Positions 37,147 through 46,036 of a stretch of 64,000 nt of DNA are shown here, piece after piece (positions within the stretch are counted from its first letter, which is position 1; each line of letters opens with the position of its first letter). Source of the DNA: Cyanobacteriota bacterium (GTDB lineage Bacteria > Acidobacteriota > Vicinamibacteria > Vicinamibacterales > UBA2999). The notes beneath the pieces were generated by a model, which was not told the DNA's origin, searched no databases, and saw nothing but the letters and a program-made list of their open reading frames with translations. The stretch is taken from contig JAIEMQ010000020.1 in NCBI GenBank assembly GCA_019752015.1, forward strand, positions 35,431 through 99,430, written 5' to 3'. Both the position numbers and the translations under genes were made by a program.

Positions 37147-39234
37147 TCACTGCTTACCTGAAATGGGTGACGCGGTACCTAACCGCAGAACATTCTCGAG
37201 GAGATCCAGCTCAACCGGCTTGACGAGATGATCGTCGAAACCGGCTTCAATCGAGCGGCGGCGATGTTCGGCCTGCCCCCAGCCCGTTAATGCGATCAGC
37301 CGCATCGGCCGTCCCCACGCTTCGCGGCGAATGGCGCGCGCGACGTCGTAGCCGGAGACTTCGGGCATGCCGATGTCGAGAAGCGCCGCGTCGGGCCGAT
37401 GTTGCTCGGCGAGTTGAATCGCGGATCGCCCGTCGTAGGCCGTGAACACCTCGTGGCCTGCCGCCTTCAACAGGAAGGCCAGGCTGTCGGCGCCGTCCTG
37501 GCTGTCGTCGACGACCAGGATTTTCATCGCGGTGCGAGGCTGCTCGCTGTCCCGCGGCTCGCCGCGTTCGATCACGGCTGCCACGGCCAGCGGCAGCGTG
37601 ATCGTAAACTCGCTACCCTGCCCGGGGCCGGCGCTCCACACGGCGACGGTGCCGCCGTGCATCTCGGTCATCTGTTTCACGAGCGTCAGTCCAATGCCGA
37701 GGCCGGTCTGCGATCGCCGCATGTCGCGATTCAACTGCACGAACATGCCGAAGACCTTCTCCTGATCTTCGGCCGCTATGCCGACGCCGGTGTCCCTGAC
37801 GATCACCATGACGCGATCGTGCTGCGGCCGCGCGACCACGGAGACCTGGCCGCCGCTCGGCGTGAACTTCGCGGCGTTGGTCAGCAGGTTGAGCACGACC
37901 TGCGCAATGCGCGTCGCGTCGGCATCGAGTATCAATGCCGTCGAAGGCAGTTCGAGCGTCAGCGCCACGCCGGCGCTCGTCAACTGCGGCTGCGCGGTCT
38001 CGACGGCGCTCTCGATGATCGATCGAAGATCGACGCGCTCCTTGCGGAGCGTGAGCTGGCCGCGCGTGATGCGGCTGACATCCATCAGGTCGTCGATCAG
38101 CCGCACCAGTTGTGAGACCTGGCGCTCCATGACGCCGGTCGCGTGCCGCGCGGTTTCGGACAGCTGCTCCAGGCGAAGGATCGCGGACACGTTGCGCAGC
38201 GGCGCCAGTGGATTGCGCAGCTCGTGGGCGAGCGTGGCGAGGAATTCGTCCTTCAACTGCGCTTCGTAATGCAGCCGGTGTTCGCGATCCTTGACCGCGG
38301 CGCGCGCCTCTTCGGCTTCATCGGCGCGGCGCTCCGCTTCTTCTTTCGACTGGCGAAGCTGCGCTTCGACTTCCTGCCGCTTGGCAATGTCGACCAGCAG
38401 GCGCTGCCGCTCCGCGGCGAGCGCCGTCTCGTGCTGTTTCTGCAGCGTGATGTCGCGGAACGCGCCGAGCACGCCGGCGAGGCTGCCGTCGGGATTCCTC
38501 TCAGGGTGCGCGCGATAGGCGACGTGTACGAGGCGGCCGTCCTTGGCGATGACGCGCGTTTCGCCGTGGACTTCCGCGCCGGCGTTGGCGCGGCTCAACG
38601 CATCCTGGATGTCCGAGCGATCGTCGGGATGAATCAAGCCGAGGCCTGGACGGCCCTGCAGATCATCCAGCGAATACCCGAGTAATACCCGCAGACCGCT
38701 GGTGGCGGAATCGATCACGATCTGGCCGCCGGGCTCGACGCGCGCGTGGAAGGCGAAGTCCGACGCGAGCTCGCCGATCAGGCGATGAAAACTTTCGCTT
38801 TCACGCAGGCGCGCCTGCTCGATCAGCAGCCGCTCGCGCGAGCGATACAGATTGCCGCACAGCCATGAAAACACGAGGGAGATGATGCCGATCGACACCA
38901 GCCGCACCGGCATGTTGACGAGGCTGGCGTTGGCGTCGAGCGCGTTGACGAGCGGCCCGAGCGCCGCGGTGCTGACCACGCTGCTGACGAGCGCCGGGCG
39001 AAAGCCGCTGTGCCACGCGAGGATCGCCGTGGCGAGAATGAAAACCGCGCCGGTGACGTAGTGGTACCAAAGGCCGATGCCAATGACCACCGCCGCGGCC
39101 ATCGCGGCGACCGCGACACCGACTCCGATGTCTTCGAGCAGGCTGGCCTTACGTTCGAGCGCGGCTTCGTGTCGCATGCGGTTGAGCTGGAAATCCCACA
39201 CCGGTACGCGATGTTCAGGTAGTGGTTCATTCAC
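37147..39234 (-). CDS. Membrane hybrid histidine kinase: 4-TM, PAS, HisKA, HATPase, REC
   Basis: A 695-residue protein. Four N-terminal membrane segments of the DUF4118/KdpD-like sort (GVAVAAMAAAVVIGIGLWYH, TGAVFILATAILAWHSGF, ISLVFSWLCGN) are followed by a PAS/PAC domain (FAFHARVEPGGQIVIDSATS, GVLGAFRDITLQKQHETALA). Then come HisKA (TLAHELRNPLAPLRNVSAIL), HATPase (NLLTNAAKFTPSGG, GLGIGLTLVKQM) and a receiver (ILVVDDSQDGADSLAFLLKA, ALLDIGMPEVSGY, LVKPVELDLL). No response regulator is adjacent. A sigma54-like element with TTGCT lies 23 bp upstream of the start. Confidence 0.93.
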   Translation of the reverse strand: MNEPLPEHRVPVWDFQLNRMRHEAALERKASLLEDIGVGVAVAAMAAAVVIGIGLWYHYVTGAVFILATAILAWHSGFRPALVSSVVSTAALGPLVNALDANASLVNMPVRLVSIGIISLVFSWLCGNLYRSRERLLIEQARLRESESFHRLIGELASDFAFHARVEPGGQIVIDSATSGLRVLLGYSLDDLQGRPGLGLIHPDDRSDIQDALSRANAGAEVHGETRVIAKDGRLVHVAYRAHPERNPDGSLAGVLGAFRDITLQKQHETALAAERQRLLVDIAKRQEVEAQLRQSKEEAERRADEAEEARAAVKDREHRLHYEAQLKDEFLATLAHELRNPLAPLRNVSAILRLEQLSETARHATGVMERQVSQLVRLIDDLMDVSRITRGQLTLRKERVDLRSIIESAVETAQPQLTSAGVALTLELPSTALILDADATRIAQVVLNLLTNAAKFTPSGGQVSVVARPQHDRVMVIVRDTGVGIAAEDQEKVFGMFVQLNRDMRRSQTGLGIGLTLVKQMTEMHGGTVAVWSAGPGQGSEFTITLPLAVAAVIERGEPRDSEQPRTAMKILVVDDSQDGADSLAFLLKAAGHEVFTAYDGRSAIQLAEQHRPDAALLDIGMPEVSGYDVARAIRREAWGRPMRLIALTGWGQAEHRRRSIEAGFDDHLVKPVELDLLENVLRLGTASPISGKQ

Positions 39235-39256
39235 GGTACTCGGTCAACTGGAGCAA

Positions 39257-39272
39257 AGCAAACGGGATGCCT
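39257..39272 (-). promoter_or_regulatory. Sigma54-like -24/-12 promoter upstream of the PAS hybrid kinase
   Basis: On the minus strand AGGCAT-N5-TTGCT, exact GG-N10-GC spacing; predicted start near 39245, 11 nt before the ATG at 39234. The remainder of the 39235-39517 spacer holds the divergent element at 39433 and no supported gene. Confidence 0.5.
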
Positions 39273-39432
39273 AAGCTGAGCCATTGAGATGAGAAGCCAT
39301 TTGCCCTGTTCCCGCAGTTGCACGCGACCCATGGTGGGTTACGTGCTTCCCTGGTTGGGTTACGGCTTCACTAAGGGATTCGGAGCCTCCCGGAAATCGC
39401 GGGCGTTTCGCACGGGAAGTCACCGTCGATCG

Positions 39433-39448
39433 TGGCAAACGTCTTGCT
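39433..39448 (+). promoter_or_regulatory. Sigma54-like -24/-12 promoter of the BON-domain gene
   Basis: TGGCAA-N5-TTGCT: five of six at -24, full -12 box, exact GG-N10-GC spacing. The predicted start near 39459 gives a leader of about 59 nt before ATG 39518. Confidence 0.65.
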
Positions 39449-39517
39449 CTATAGCCGTCGAACCACACATTCCACGGAGCGGCGGGACGTAGATGCTGCG
39501 AGGTGGAGGCGATTGCA

Positions 39518-40123
39518 ATGGCCGACTACAGACGACAGTACGAGGACTCACCGCGACGGCCCGATCGAGAGTGGCCGGATCGCGCGAGTGAGGAGACCCG
39601 GCCGTGGTTCAGGGATGGCGGCGATCGCTTGCGCTGGGAGCACAACCCCGAGAACTGGGGTGAGCAGCACGTGCCGGCGACCGACGCCACGCCGTCCTGG
39701 GGACCGCGTGAGCGCGGCGGCTACTGGCGCCGCTATGAATCGGCCCGCCCGCACTTCGTGGGCCGCGGCCCGAAAGGTTACCAGCGGTCGGATGATCGCA
39801 TCCGCGAAGAGATCTGCGACTGCATGACCGAAGATCCGATGCTCGACGCATCGGAGATCGAGGTCGACGTGAGACAGGGCGAGGTGATGCTGTGCGGCTC
39901 GGTGACGAGCCGCGATCAGAAGCGCCGCGCCGAAGACGTCGCTGAGCGGATCAGCGGCGTCAGGGATGTGACCAACCAGTTGCGCGTCACGCGCGACGGA
40001 GCTGGCCACAACCGGGCCGCCGACTCTCGAGCCGCCGGCCCGGGAATGACCTCGACACAACCTGTGACCGAGGCGTCAGGTAAGGGAACTCCAAGCAAGT
40101 CAACCTCTGGAACTTCCGCGTAA
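39518..40123 (+). CDS. BON-domain protein with charged N-terminal region
   Basis: 201 residues from ATG 39518, preceded by GTGGAGGCG. Residues 1-85 are hydrophilic, rich in Arg, Asp, Trp and Tyr (MADYRRQYEDSPRRPDREWP, GGYWRRYESARPHFVGRGPK), like the N-termini of SWFGD/BON stress proteins. Residues about 88-155 are a BON domain (DDRIREEICDCMTEDPMLDA, SEIEVDVRQGEVMLCGSVTS, KRRAEDVAERISGVRDVTNQ). The tail is Ser/Thr/Gly-rich. No signal peptide, so probably cytoplasmic or membrane-surface. A well-matched sigma54-like promoter precedes it, and a strong hairpin follows. Confidence 0.9.
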   Translation: MADYRRQYEDSPRRPDREWPDRASEETRPWFRDGGDRLRWEHNPENWGEQHVPATDATPSWGPRERGGYWRRYESARPHFVGRGPKGYQRSDDRIREEICDCMTEDPMLDASEIEVDVRQGEVMLCGSVTSRDQKRRAEDVAERISGVRDVTNQLRVTRDGAGHNRAADSRAAGPGMTSTQPVTEASGKGTPSKSTSGTSA

Positions 40124-40148
40124 CACCACGACCCACCTTGAAGCCTTC

Positions 40149-40182
40149 GGGCGAGGAGTCGGCACCGGCCGAGTCCTCGCCC
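40149..40182. terminator. Strong hairpin between convergent genes (bidirectional terminator candidate)
   Basis: Arms 40149-40162 and 40169-40182 (GGGCGAGGAGTCGG with its near-perfect complement, one mismatch) enclose a 6-nt loop. It lies 25 bp after the BON gene stop and 27 bp beyond the stop of the convergent HMG-CoA lyase gene. A U-tract is weak on both sides. Confidence 0.65.
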
Positions 40183-40197
40183 GGACGGATCCTCTTC

Positions 40198-40230
40198 GAT
40201 CTCGGATCTCAGATTTCGGATTTCGGAATT
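40198..40230. repeat. 7-bp tandem array GATTTCG/GATCTCG
   Basis: GATCTCG-GATCTCA-GATTTCG-GATTTCG-GAATT. It overlaps the 3' end of the HMG-CoA lyase gene, and the final residues of that protein (IPKSEI) are encoded by the array. Confidence 0.75.
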
Positions 40231-41123
40231 AGCGCGGGCGCTTGCAGATAGCGCGACGGCAGTTTGTGATCGAGCTTTGCCTCGATGAAGCGCGAGGCGT
40301 CCGCGACGGCGTCGATCGACACGCCGGTCTCGATGCCGAGGCCGTGCAGCATGAACAACAGGTCCTCTGTGGCGAGATTTCCCGCCGCGCCGGGCGCGAA
40401 GGGGCAGCCGCCTGAACCCCCGGCGGCGCTGTCGAAGGTCGTGACGCCGGCATCGAGTCCGGCCAGCACGTTGGCGAGGGCGGTGCCGCGCGTGTCGTGG
40501 AAATGTAGTGCCACGTCGACGACATCGAGCTGGCTTCGCACAGCATCGAGGACACGCAGGACATCGCCTGGCGTCGCGGCGCCAATAGTGTCGCTGATCG
40601 CGACCTGATACACGCCGATGTCGAGCAGCCGTGCCGAGACTTCGGCGACGCGCCGAGGCTGGATCGGGCCTTCGAATGGACACACGAAACACGTCGAGAG
40701 ATAACCGCGGACGCGGATGCCGGCGGCCTTTGCGTCGGCACACACGATCGCGTAGGTCGTCAGCGATTCGTCGATCGACTGGTTGATGTTCCGCTTGCTG
40801 AAGGTCTCTGAGGCGGCCGCGAAGATCGCCACTTCGGAGACGCCGGCTGCGATGGCACGCTCCAGGCCCTGCCGGTTGGGCACGAGCGCCGTGTAACGCG
40901 TCCCCGCGCGGCGCGCGATGCCGGCGAAGACAGCGGACGCATCCGCCATTTGCGGCACCCATTTCGGCGACACGAACGCCGACACTTCGATGGCCTGGTG
41001 TCCGGCACTCGAAAGGCGGTCGACGAAGGCGATCTTGTCCGCGGTGCCGATCGATGCGCGCTCGTTCTGCAGCCCGTCGCGCGGAGCGACTTCAACGATC
41101 GTGACCTTCTGAGGAACCCGCAT
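40209..41123 (-). CDS. mvaB: Hydroxymethylglutaryl-CoA lyase
   Basis: 304 residues from ATG 41123. The HMGL-like TIM barrel carries the substrate and metal motifs: VEVAPRDGLQNE (Arg-Asp pair), SAFVSPKWVPQMAD, the HFHDTRG metal site and the catalytic loop GGSGGCPFAPGAAGN with Cys. It cleaves HMG-CoA to acetyl-CoA and acetoacetate, the last step of leucine catabolism. The start overlaps the stop of the BCCP gene by 1 bp (TGATG-type), placing it at the 3' end of the carboxylase/hydratase operon. Its C-terminal IPKSEI comes from a heptamer repeat, probably a recent extension. Confidence 0.94.
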   Translation of the reverse strand: MRVPQKVTIVEVAPRDGLQNERASIGTADKIAFVDRLSSAGHQAIEVSAFVSPKWVPQMADASAVFAGIARRAGTRYTALVPNRQGLERAIAAGVSEVAIFAAASETFSKRNINQSIDESLTTYAIVCADAKAAGIRVRGYLSTCFVCPFEGPIQPRRVAEVSARLLDIGVYQVAISDTIGAATPGDVLRVLDAVRSQLDVVDVALHFHDTRGTALANVLAGLDAGVTTFDSAAGGSGGCPFAPGAAGNLATEDLLFMLHGLGIETGVSIDAVADASRFIEAKLDHKLPSRYLQAPALIPKSEI

Positions 41124-41503
41124 CACTCGATTTCGAGCAGGCTGACACCGGGCTGCACGAGATCGCCCTTCGCGCAGTTCACGGCCTTGACGATGCCCGC
41201 GCGCGGCGACTTGATCGGCATTTCCATTTTCATGGCTTCGAGGACGATCACCGTGTCGCCTTCCTGGACCGGCTGGCCCGGCGACGTGTTGATGGCTACG
41301 ACGGTGGCGGGCATCGGCGCCATGACGCCGCCATCGCCGCGGCTCCTGGCCCGGCCGCGCGCCGGACCGGCGCCGGTGGCCGCGAGCCGGGCGACCTGTC
41401 CGTCCACAAACACCCAGGTCGCGTCGCCCTCGGCGGCAACCGCGACCCGCCATTGCTTGTCGCCATCGACCACGAGATACCAGCCGCCGCCGAGCGGTTG
41501 CAT
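41123..41503 (-). CDS. Biotin carboxyl carrier (biotinyl-lipoyl attachment) protein
   Basis: 126 residues from ATG 41503; a GTG at 41512 is an alternative start. The C-terminal 70 residues are a biotinyl domain with the EAMKMEM biotinylation motif (GDTVIVLEAMKMEMPIKSPR) and the usual APMPATVVAI entry. The N-terminal half (WYLVVDGDKQWRVAVAAEGD) resembles the BT region of acyl-CoA carboxylase alpha subunits. Here biotin carboxylase and carrier are separate adjacent genes (1 bp apart) instead of one fused alpha chain. With MCC beta nearby it should form the 3-methylcrotonyl-CoA carboxylase holoenzyme. Confidence 0.9.
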   Translation of the reverse strand: MQPLGGGWYLVVDGDKQWRVAVAAEGDATWVFVDGQVARLAATGAGPARGRARSRGDGGVMAPMPATVVAINTSPGQPVQEGDTVIVLEAMKMEMPIKSPRAGIVKAVNCAKGDLVQPGVSLLEIE

Positions 41504-41504
41504 G

Positions 41505-43001
41505 TCAGCCACGCCACCCTCGCAAGGTTGTGAACGGATCGATCGCCTGATCGTCCATGGCCTCGGCCGCGCGGGCGCTCGCGCCACTGCGATGCGCTTC
41601 GACAGCGGCCAGCACCGCCGTCGGAATCGTCGTCGGTATCGCGGCCGCGAGCGCCGCGCTTTCGCGATCGAGGAAGCCGGTGTCGATCGCCGCCTTCACG
41701 AATTGCGGGTGATCGAGAATCTGCAGCAGGAAAGGGATGTTGGTGCGGATGCCGAGGATCGCGTATTCGCCGAGCGCCGTGATCGCCCTGCGACGGGCGG
41801 CCTCGCGCGTCGGCGCGTGCACGATCAGTTTCGCCAGCAGCGGATCATAGTGAACCGACACGTCGGTTCCGCTCTTGACGCCGCTGTCGACGCGGATGCC
41901 CGGTCCTTGTGGCTCGCTGTACAGCAGGATCGGTCCGGCCTGCGGGATGAAACCCTGCGACGGATCCTCCGCGTAGATGCGGCACTCGATCGCATGGCCG
42001 CGCTGCGAGAGCCCGCCCTGGGTGAAGGGCAGCGGCTCTCCCGAGGCGACGCGCAATTGCACGTGAACGAGATCGATGCCGGTGACGCACTCGGTCACGG
42101 GATGCTCGACCTGCAGCCGCGTGTTCATTTCGAGGAAGTAAAAGTTGGCGCTGTCGCCGCTGCCTTCAAGCAGGAATTCACACGTCCCTGCGTTCACATA
42201 TCCGACGGCCCTCGCAGCGGCAACGGCCGCGACACCCATGCGCTGACGGACGGCGGGGCTGAGCGCGGCACACGGACTTTCTTCGACCACCTTCTGATGA
42301 CGGCGTTGCGCCGAACACTCACGCTCGAAAACGTGGACCGTGTTGCCGTGCGAATCGGCGAAGACCTGGATCTCGACGTGGCGTGGTTGTTCGATCAATC
42401 GCTCGACATACAACGTGTCGTTGCCGAACGCGGCATTCGCTTCGCGCCGTGCCGCGGCGAGCGCCTCGCCGAACGACGCCGCATCGCGCACGGCTTTCAT
42501 GCCGATGCCGCCGCCTCCCGCCGCCGGCTTGATCAGTACCGGAAATCCGACGCGCTCCGCCGCGGCTTTCAGCGCCTCATCAGATTGATCGTCCGGCGTC
42601 TCACCGGGGACGACCGGGACCTTCGCGCCGGCCATCAGCGCGCGCGCACCGGTTTTCGATCCCATTTTCTCGAGGGCGGATGCCGGCGGCCCGACGAAGA
42701 TCAGTCCTGCGCTTTCGCACGCTCGCACGAAAGGCGCGCGCTCGGAGAGAAAGCCGTAGCCTGGATGCACGGCGTCGGCGTGGCCGGCGTGCGCGGCCTC
42801 GATGATGGCCTCGATGTTCAGGTAACTGAAGCGCGCCGCCGCGGCGCCGATATGAACCGCCTGGTCGGCTTCGGCAACGTGCGGTGACTTCGCATCCGCG
42901 TCCGAATAGACGGCGACGGTTTCGACGCCAAGCTCGCGGCAGGCGCGGATGATGCGGCGAGCGATCTCTCCGCGGTTCGCGATTAGCAGGCGTTTAATCA
43001 T
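41505..43001 (-). CDS. Biotin carboxylase subunit of an acyl-CoA carboxylase (probably methylcrotonyl-CoA)
   Basis: A 498-residue protein with the full biotin carboxylase fold: N-terminal LLIANRGEIARRIIRACREL, AVHPGYGFLSERAPF, ATP-grasp glycine loop (IKPAAGGGGIGMKAV), HVEIQVFADSHGNTVHVFER, ECSAQRRHQKVVEESPC, the catalytic EMNTRLQVEHPVTE, and AKLIVHAPTREAA. It carboxylates biotin on the adjacent BCCP using ATP and bicarbonate. Its stop lies 1 bp from the BCCP start. Substrate specificity is set by the beta subunit encoded at 44429-46036. Confidence 0.93.
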   Translation of the reverse strand: MIKRLLIANRGEIARRIIRACRELGVETVAVYSDADAKSPHVAEADQAVHIGAAAARFSYLNIEAIIEAAHAGHADAVHPGYGFLSERAPFVRACESAGLIFVGPPASALEKMGSKTGARALMAGAKVPVVPGETPDDQSDEALKAAAERVGFPVLIKPAAGGGGIGMKAVRDAASFGEALAAARREANAAFGNDTLYVERLIEQPRHVEIQVFADSHGNTVHVFERECSAQRRHQKVVEESPCAALSPAVRQRMGVAAVAAARAVGYVNAGTCEFLLEGSGDSANFYFLEMNTRLQVEHPVTECVTGIDLVHVQLRVASGEPLPFTQGGLSQRGHAIECRIYAEDPSQGFIPQAGPILLYSEPQGPGIRVDSGVKSGTDVSVHYDPLLAKLIVHAPTREAARRRAITALGEYAILGIRTNIPFLLQILDHPQFVKAAIDTGFLDRESAALAAAIPTTIPTAVLAAVEAHRSGASARAAEAMDDQAIDPFTTLRGWRG

Positions 43002-43009
43002 TGCACTTC

Positions 43010-43053
43010 ATTCACCCAGGCACCCGAGGCACCCAGGCACCTCAGGCACCCCA
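43010..43053. repeat. 8-9 bp tandem array, CAGGCACC units
   Basis: Four imperfect units (CAGGCACC, CGAGGCACC, CAGGCACC, TCAGGCACC) lie in the spacer between the biotin carboxylase start and the enoyl-CoA hydratase stop. The stop codon and last residues of the hydratase lie inside the array. Confidence 0.7.
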
Positions 43054-43824
43054 TTTCGGAGTGCGTTTTTCGAGAAACGCCTTCAACCCTTCCTGTCCCT
43101 CGCGGGACACCCGCTGGGTCGCGATCGCATCGGCCGTGATGCCCATCACGCCGGCAGGCGGCTGGCCGAGCACGTTTTGAATGAGTGCCTTCGACCGCGC
43201 CACCGCCGTGGGTGAGGCGCTCAAGGCTTCGGCGACGAAGCGATCGACGGCCGCATCGAGCCCGGCGGCCGGCACGACGTCGTGAACGAGGCCGATCTCT
43301 TTCGCCTTCGTCGCGTCGAATCGGCGGCCGGTGAGGAACAAGTCGCGCGCCGCGGACGCGCCGATTTTCTGCAGCACGTAAGGCGAGATCATCGCCGGCA
43401 GGATGCCGAGCTTGGTCTCGGTGAAGCCGAAGATGGCGTCCTGTTCGGCCACCACGATGTCGCAGACGGCAGCAAGCCCCGATCCGCCGCCGAGCGCCGC
43501 GCCGTGGATGCGGCCGATCACGATCGCCGGGACGGTGTTGATCGCGAGAAACATTTCCGCCCCGGCGCGGGCGTCGCGCACGTTGTCGGCGTGCGAGTAA
43601 GCCGCCATCTTCGCCATCCACGCCGCATCGGCGCCGGCGCTGAAGACCTTGCCGGCGCCGGCAAATACCACGACGCGCAGCGTTTCGTCTCCATGGGCGC
43701 GCGTCGCCCACGTGGTGAGCTCTGAAATCACGTGCTCGTTGAAGGCATTGCGCACGTCCGGACGATTGAGCGTCACACGCTCGATACCGCCTTTGCGTTC
43801 AACAGTCAGGAACTGATAGCTCAT
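43042..43824 (-). CDS. Enoyl-CoA hydratase, probable methylglutaconyl-CoA hydratase
   Basis: A 260-residue crotonase. Motifs are NRPDVRNAFNEHVISEL, the oxyanion loop VVFAGAGKVFSAGADAAWMA, and GRIHGAALGGGSGLAAVCDI with Glu/Gly positions of the hydratase family, then FGFTETKLGILPAMISPYVL. Location between MCC beta and biotin carboxylase points to 3-methylglutaconyl-CoA hydratase of leucine degradation; the family also contains many other crotonases. Its C-terminal residues fall in an 8-9 bp tandem repeat. It starts the block ECH, BC, BCCP, HMGL. Confidence 0.9.
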   Translation of the reverse strand: MSYQFLTVERKGGIERVTLNRPDVRNAFNEHVISELTTWATRAHGDETLRVVVFAGAGKVFSAGADAAWMAKMAAYSHADNVRDARAGAEMFLAINTVPAIVIGRIHGAALGGGSGLAAVCDIVVAEQDAIFGFTETKLGILPAMISPYVLQKIGASAARDLFLTGRRFDATKAKEIGLVHDVVPAAGLDAAVDRFVAEALSASPTAVARSKALIQNVLGQPPAGVMGITADAIATQRVSREGQEGLKAFLEKRTPKWGA

Positions 43825-43882
43825 CTGCGTCCTGCAATTATATCGGCGCGCTTCCGGAACTTATGGAACCGTTGGAGCCTCT

Positions 43883-43898
43883 TGGAACCATTTGTGCA
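43883..43898 (+). promoter_or_regulatory. Sigma54-like -24/-12 element
   Basis: TGGAAC-N5-GTGCA: five of six at -24, GC at -12 with one mismatch, exact GG-N10-GC spacing. Predicted start near 43909, just before GGAGGAAG and ATG 43922. It lies in a degenerate 9-10 bp periodic run (TGGAACC-like units, 43857-43890). Confidence 0.4.
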
Positions 43899-43921
43899 CT
43901 GATCGTACCCGGAGGAAGTCG

Positions 43922-44428
43922 ATGGGACGTTTCATCAGCGCACTGGCAGCGGCACTGCTCATTTCCACGGCGAGTCTCCTCGGACAGGCGCAGGCGCCGG
44001 TCGTGAGGCCAGGCACCGAGAAGATCACGCCGCAGACACAGGCCGCCGCGAAGAACCTGATGCAGGACGTGCAGACCGTCGGTTGCATCCGTTTGTGGAG
44101 GCCGCAGCCGGCCGATCCCACGCAGATGCCGACGGCTCGCCAACCCGGTCTCGCGGGCGTGTATCTGCTGACGCCGTTCTCGACTGGCGCCGGCCGCGGC
44201 ATCGATCTGCCGACTTACTTGCTGACCCCGAGCGGCACGCTCAACTTCTGGCAGCACGTTGGACACAAGGTGGAGATCATGGGCACCGCGCAGACCGCGC
44301 CGTTGCCGCCGACCGTTCAGGAAATCGCGACCGCACCGACCATGCGGCCCGAAGAGAAGCCGACGACGAACGGCATGCCGCGGCTGACCGTGACGACCAT
44401 GAAGATGCTCTCGGAGAGCTGCCCGTAG
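43922..44428 (+). CDS. Small secreted protein of unknown function
   Basis: 168 residues from ATG 43922 with GGAGGAAG upstream. A signal peptide is clear (FISALAAALLISTASLLGQA). The mature part (TVGCIRLWRPQPADPTQMPT, GVYLLTPFSTGAGRG, NFWQHVGHKVEIMGTAQTAP, LTVTTMKMLSESC) resembles OB-fold-like bacterial proteins in which a GCI/L..Y.L....HVGH.VEV.G pattern recurs. It contains two Cys that could form a disulfide. It interrupts the minus-strand leucine-degradation cluster on the opposite strand, and its stop directly abuts the stop of MCC beta (no intervening bases). Confidence 0.85.
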   Translation: MGRFISALAAALLISTASLLGQAQAPVVRPGTEKITPQTQAAAKNLMQDVQTVGCIRLWRPQPADPTQMPTARQPGLAGVYLLTPFSTGAGRGIDLPTYLLTPSGTLNFWQHVGHKVEIMGTAQTAPLPPTVQEIATAPTMRPEEKPTTNGMPRLTVTTMKMLSESCP

Positions 44429-46036
44429 TCACATTCTGAAGACGCCGAACTTCGCTGCAGGTATCGGCGCGTTGAAGGCGGCAGACAATCCCAGCGCAAG
44501 CGCGTTGCGCGTTTGCGCTGGATCGAGAATCCCGTCGTCCCACAGCCGCGCCGTGGAGTAGTACGGCGATCCTTCGCTTTCGTACTTGTCGAGAATCGGC
44601 TGCTTGATGGCGGCCTCGGCCTCGGGCGTGATCGCCTGGCCCTCGCGCGCCATCTGCTCACGCTTCACCGTCGACAACACGCCGGCGGCCTGCTCGCCGC
44701 CCATCACCGAGATGCGCGCGTTCGGCCACATCCACAGCAGCCGCGGCTCATAGGCACGCCCGCACATCCCGTAATTGCCGGCGCCGAACGAGCCGCCGAT
44801 GATCACCGTGAACTTGGGCACCACCGAGTTGGCCACGGCGTGCACCATCTTGGCCCCGTCCTTGGCAATGCCGCCGCGCTCGTACTGTTTGCCGACCATG
44901 AAGCCGGTGATGTTCTGCAGGAAGATCAGCGGCACGCCGCGCATGTTGCAGAGCTCGATGAAATGCGTGGCCTTGAGCGCCGACTCCGAGAACAGCACGC
45001 CGTTGTTGGCGATGATGCCGACGAGAAAGCCATGCAGCCGCGCAAAACCGCAGACCAGGGTGGTCGCGTAACGCTCCTTGAACTCGTCGAAGCGGGAGCC
45101 GTCGACCAGGCGCGCGATCACTTCGCGCACGTCGTAGGCCTTGCGGAGATCCAGATTGACGATGCCGTAGAGCTCAGCCGGATCGAATGCCGGATCCTCC
45201 GGTGTGGTCATGTCGTCCGGCAGCTTCTTGCGCGTGTTGAGCGTGGATACGATCGTGCGTGCCTGCTCGAGCGCATGCGCGTCGTCGTCGGCGAGATAGT
45301 CCGCCACGCCCGACAACCGCGTGTGCACGTCGGCGCCGCCGAGGTCCTCGGCCGTGACTTCTTCGCCGGTCGCCGCCTTCACGAGCGGCGGCCCGCCGAG
45401 GAAGATCGTGCCCGTGCCTTTCACGATGATGGTCTCGTCGGACATCGCGGGAACGTAGGCGCCGCCCGCCGTGCACGATCCCATCACGACGGCGATCTGG
45501 GGTATGCCCGCCGCCGACATGCGCGCCTGATTGAAAAAGATCCGGCCGAAGTGTTCCCGATCGGGGAAGACATCCGCCTGCATCGGCAGGAACGCGCCGC
45601 CCGAATCGACGAGATACACGCAGGGCAGGCGATTGTGCAGCGCGATCTCCTGCGCTCGCAGGTGCTTCTTCACGGTCAGCGGGTAGTAGGTGCCGCCCTT
45701 GACGGTCGCGTCGTTTGCGACGATCAGGACGTCGCGTCCCGACACTTGTCCGATCCCCGTCACGAGGCCTGCGCCCGGTGCATCGCCGTCGTACATGTCC
45801 CACGCTGCCAGCGGCGCGAGCTCGAGAAATGGCGATCCGGGATCGAGCAGTCCGTCGATGCGCTCGCGCACCGGCAGCTTGCCGTGTTCGCGGTGACGCG
45901 CGAGATATTTCGCGCCGCCGCCCTGCCGGACTTGCTCGACGCGCGCGCGATATTCCTGGACGAGCGCCTGCATCCGATCGCGGTTGGACTGGAAGTCGGC
46001 GCTGCTGGTGTTGATGTGCGACTGAAGGCGTTCCAT
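44429..46036 (-). CDS. liuB: Methylcrotonyl-CoA carboxylase beta subunit (carboxyltransferase)
   Basis: 535 residues from ATG 46036. Carboxyltransferase motifs include [77 protein letters not shown], and C-terminal [20 protein letters not shown] and [16 protein letters not shown]. The [12 protein letters not shown] form is typical of 3-methylcrotonyl-CoA carboxylases and not of propionyl-CoA enzymes. It transfers CO2 from biotin to methylcrotonyl-CoA. The start overlaps the stop of a zinc-ribbon miniprotein (TGATG). It is separated from the rest of its pathway genes by the plus-strand secreted-protein gene. Confidence 0.95.
   Translation of the reverse strand: MERLQSHINTSSADFQSNRDRMQALVQEYRARVEQVRQGGGAKYLARHREHGKLPVRERIDGLLDPGSPFLELAPLAAWDMYDGDAPGAGLVTGIGQVSGRDVLIVANDATVKGGTYYPLTVKKHLRAQEIALHNRLPCVYLVDSGGAFLPMQADVFPDREHFGRIFFNQARMSAAGIPQIAVVMGSCTAGGAYVPAMSDETIIVKGTGTIFLGGPPLVKAATGEEVTAEDLGGADVHTRLSGVADYLADDDAHALEQARTIVSTLNTRKKLPDDMTTPEDPAFDPAELYGIVNLDLRKAYDVREVIARLVDGSRFDEFKERYATTLVCGFARLHGFLVGIIANNGVLFSESALKATHFIELCNMRGVPLIFLQNITGFMVGKQYERGGIAKDGAKMVHAVANSVVPKFTVIIGGSFGAGNYGMCGRAYEPRLLWMWPNARISVMGGEQAAGVLSTVKREQMAREGQAITPEAEAAIKQPILDKYESEGSPYYSTARLWDDGILDPAQTRNALALGLSAAFNAPIPAAKFGVFRM

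Noticed and set aside
39271..39492. Short open frames on both strands in the kinase/BON spacer.
   Set aside because: No ribosome sites or motifs; the spacer contains divergent promoter-like elements instead.
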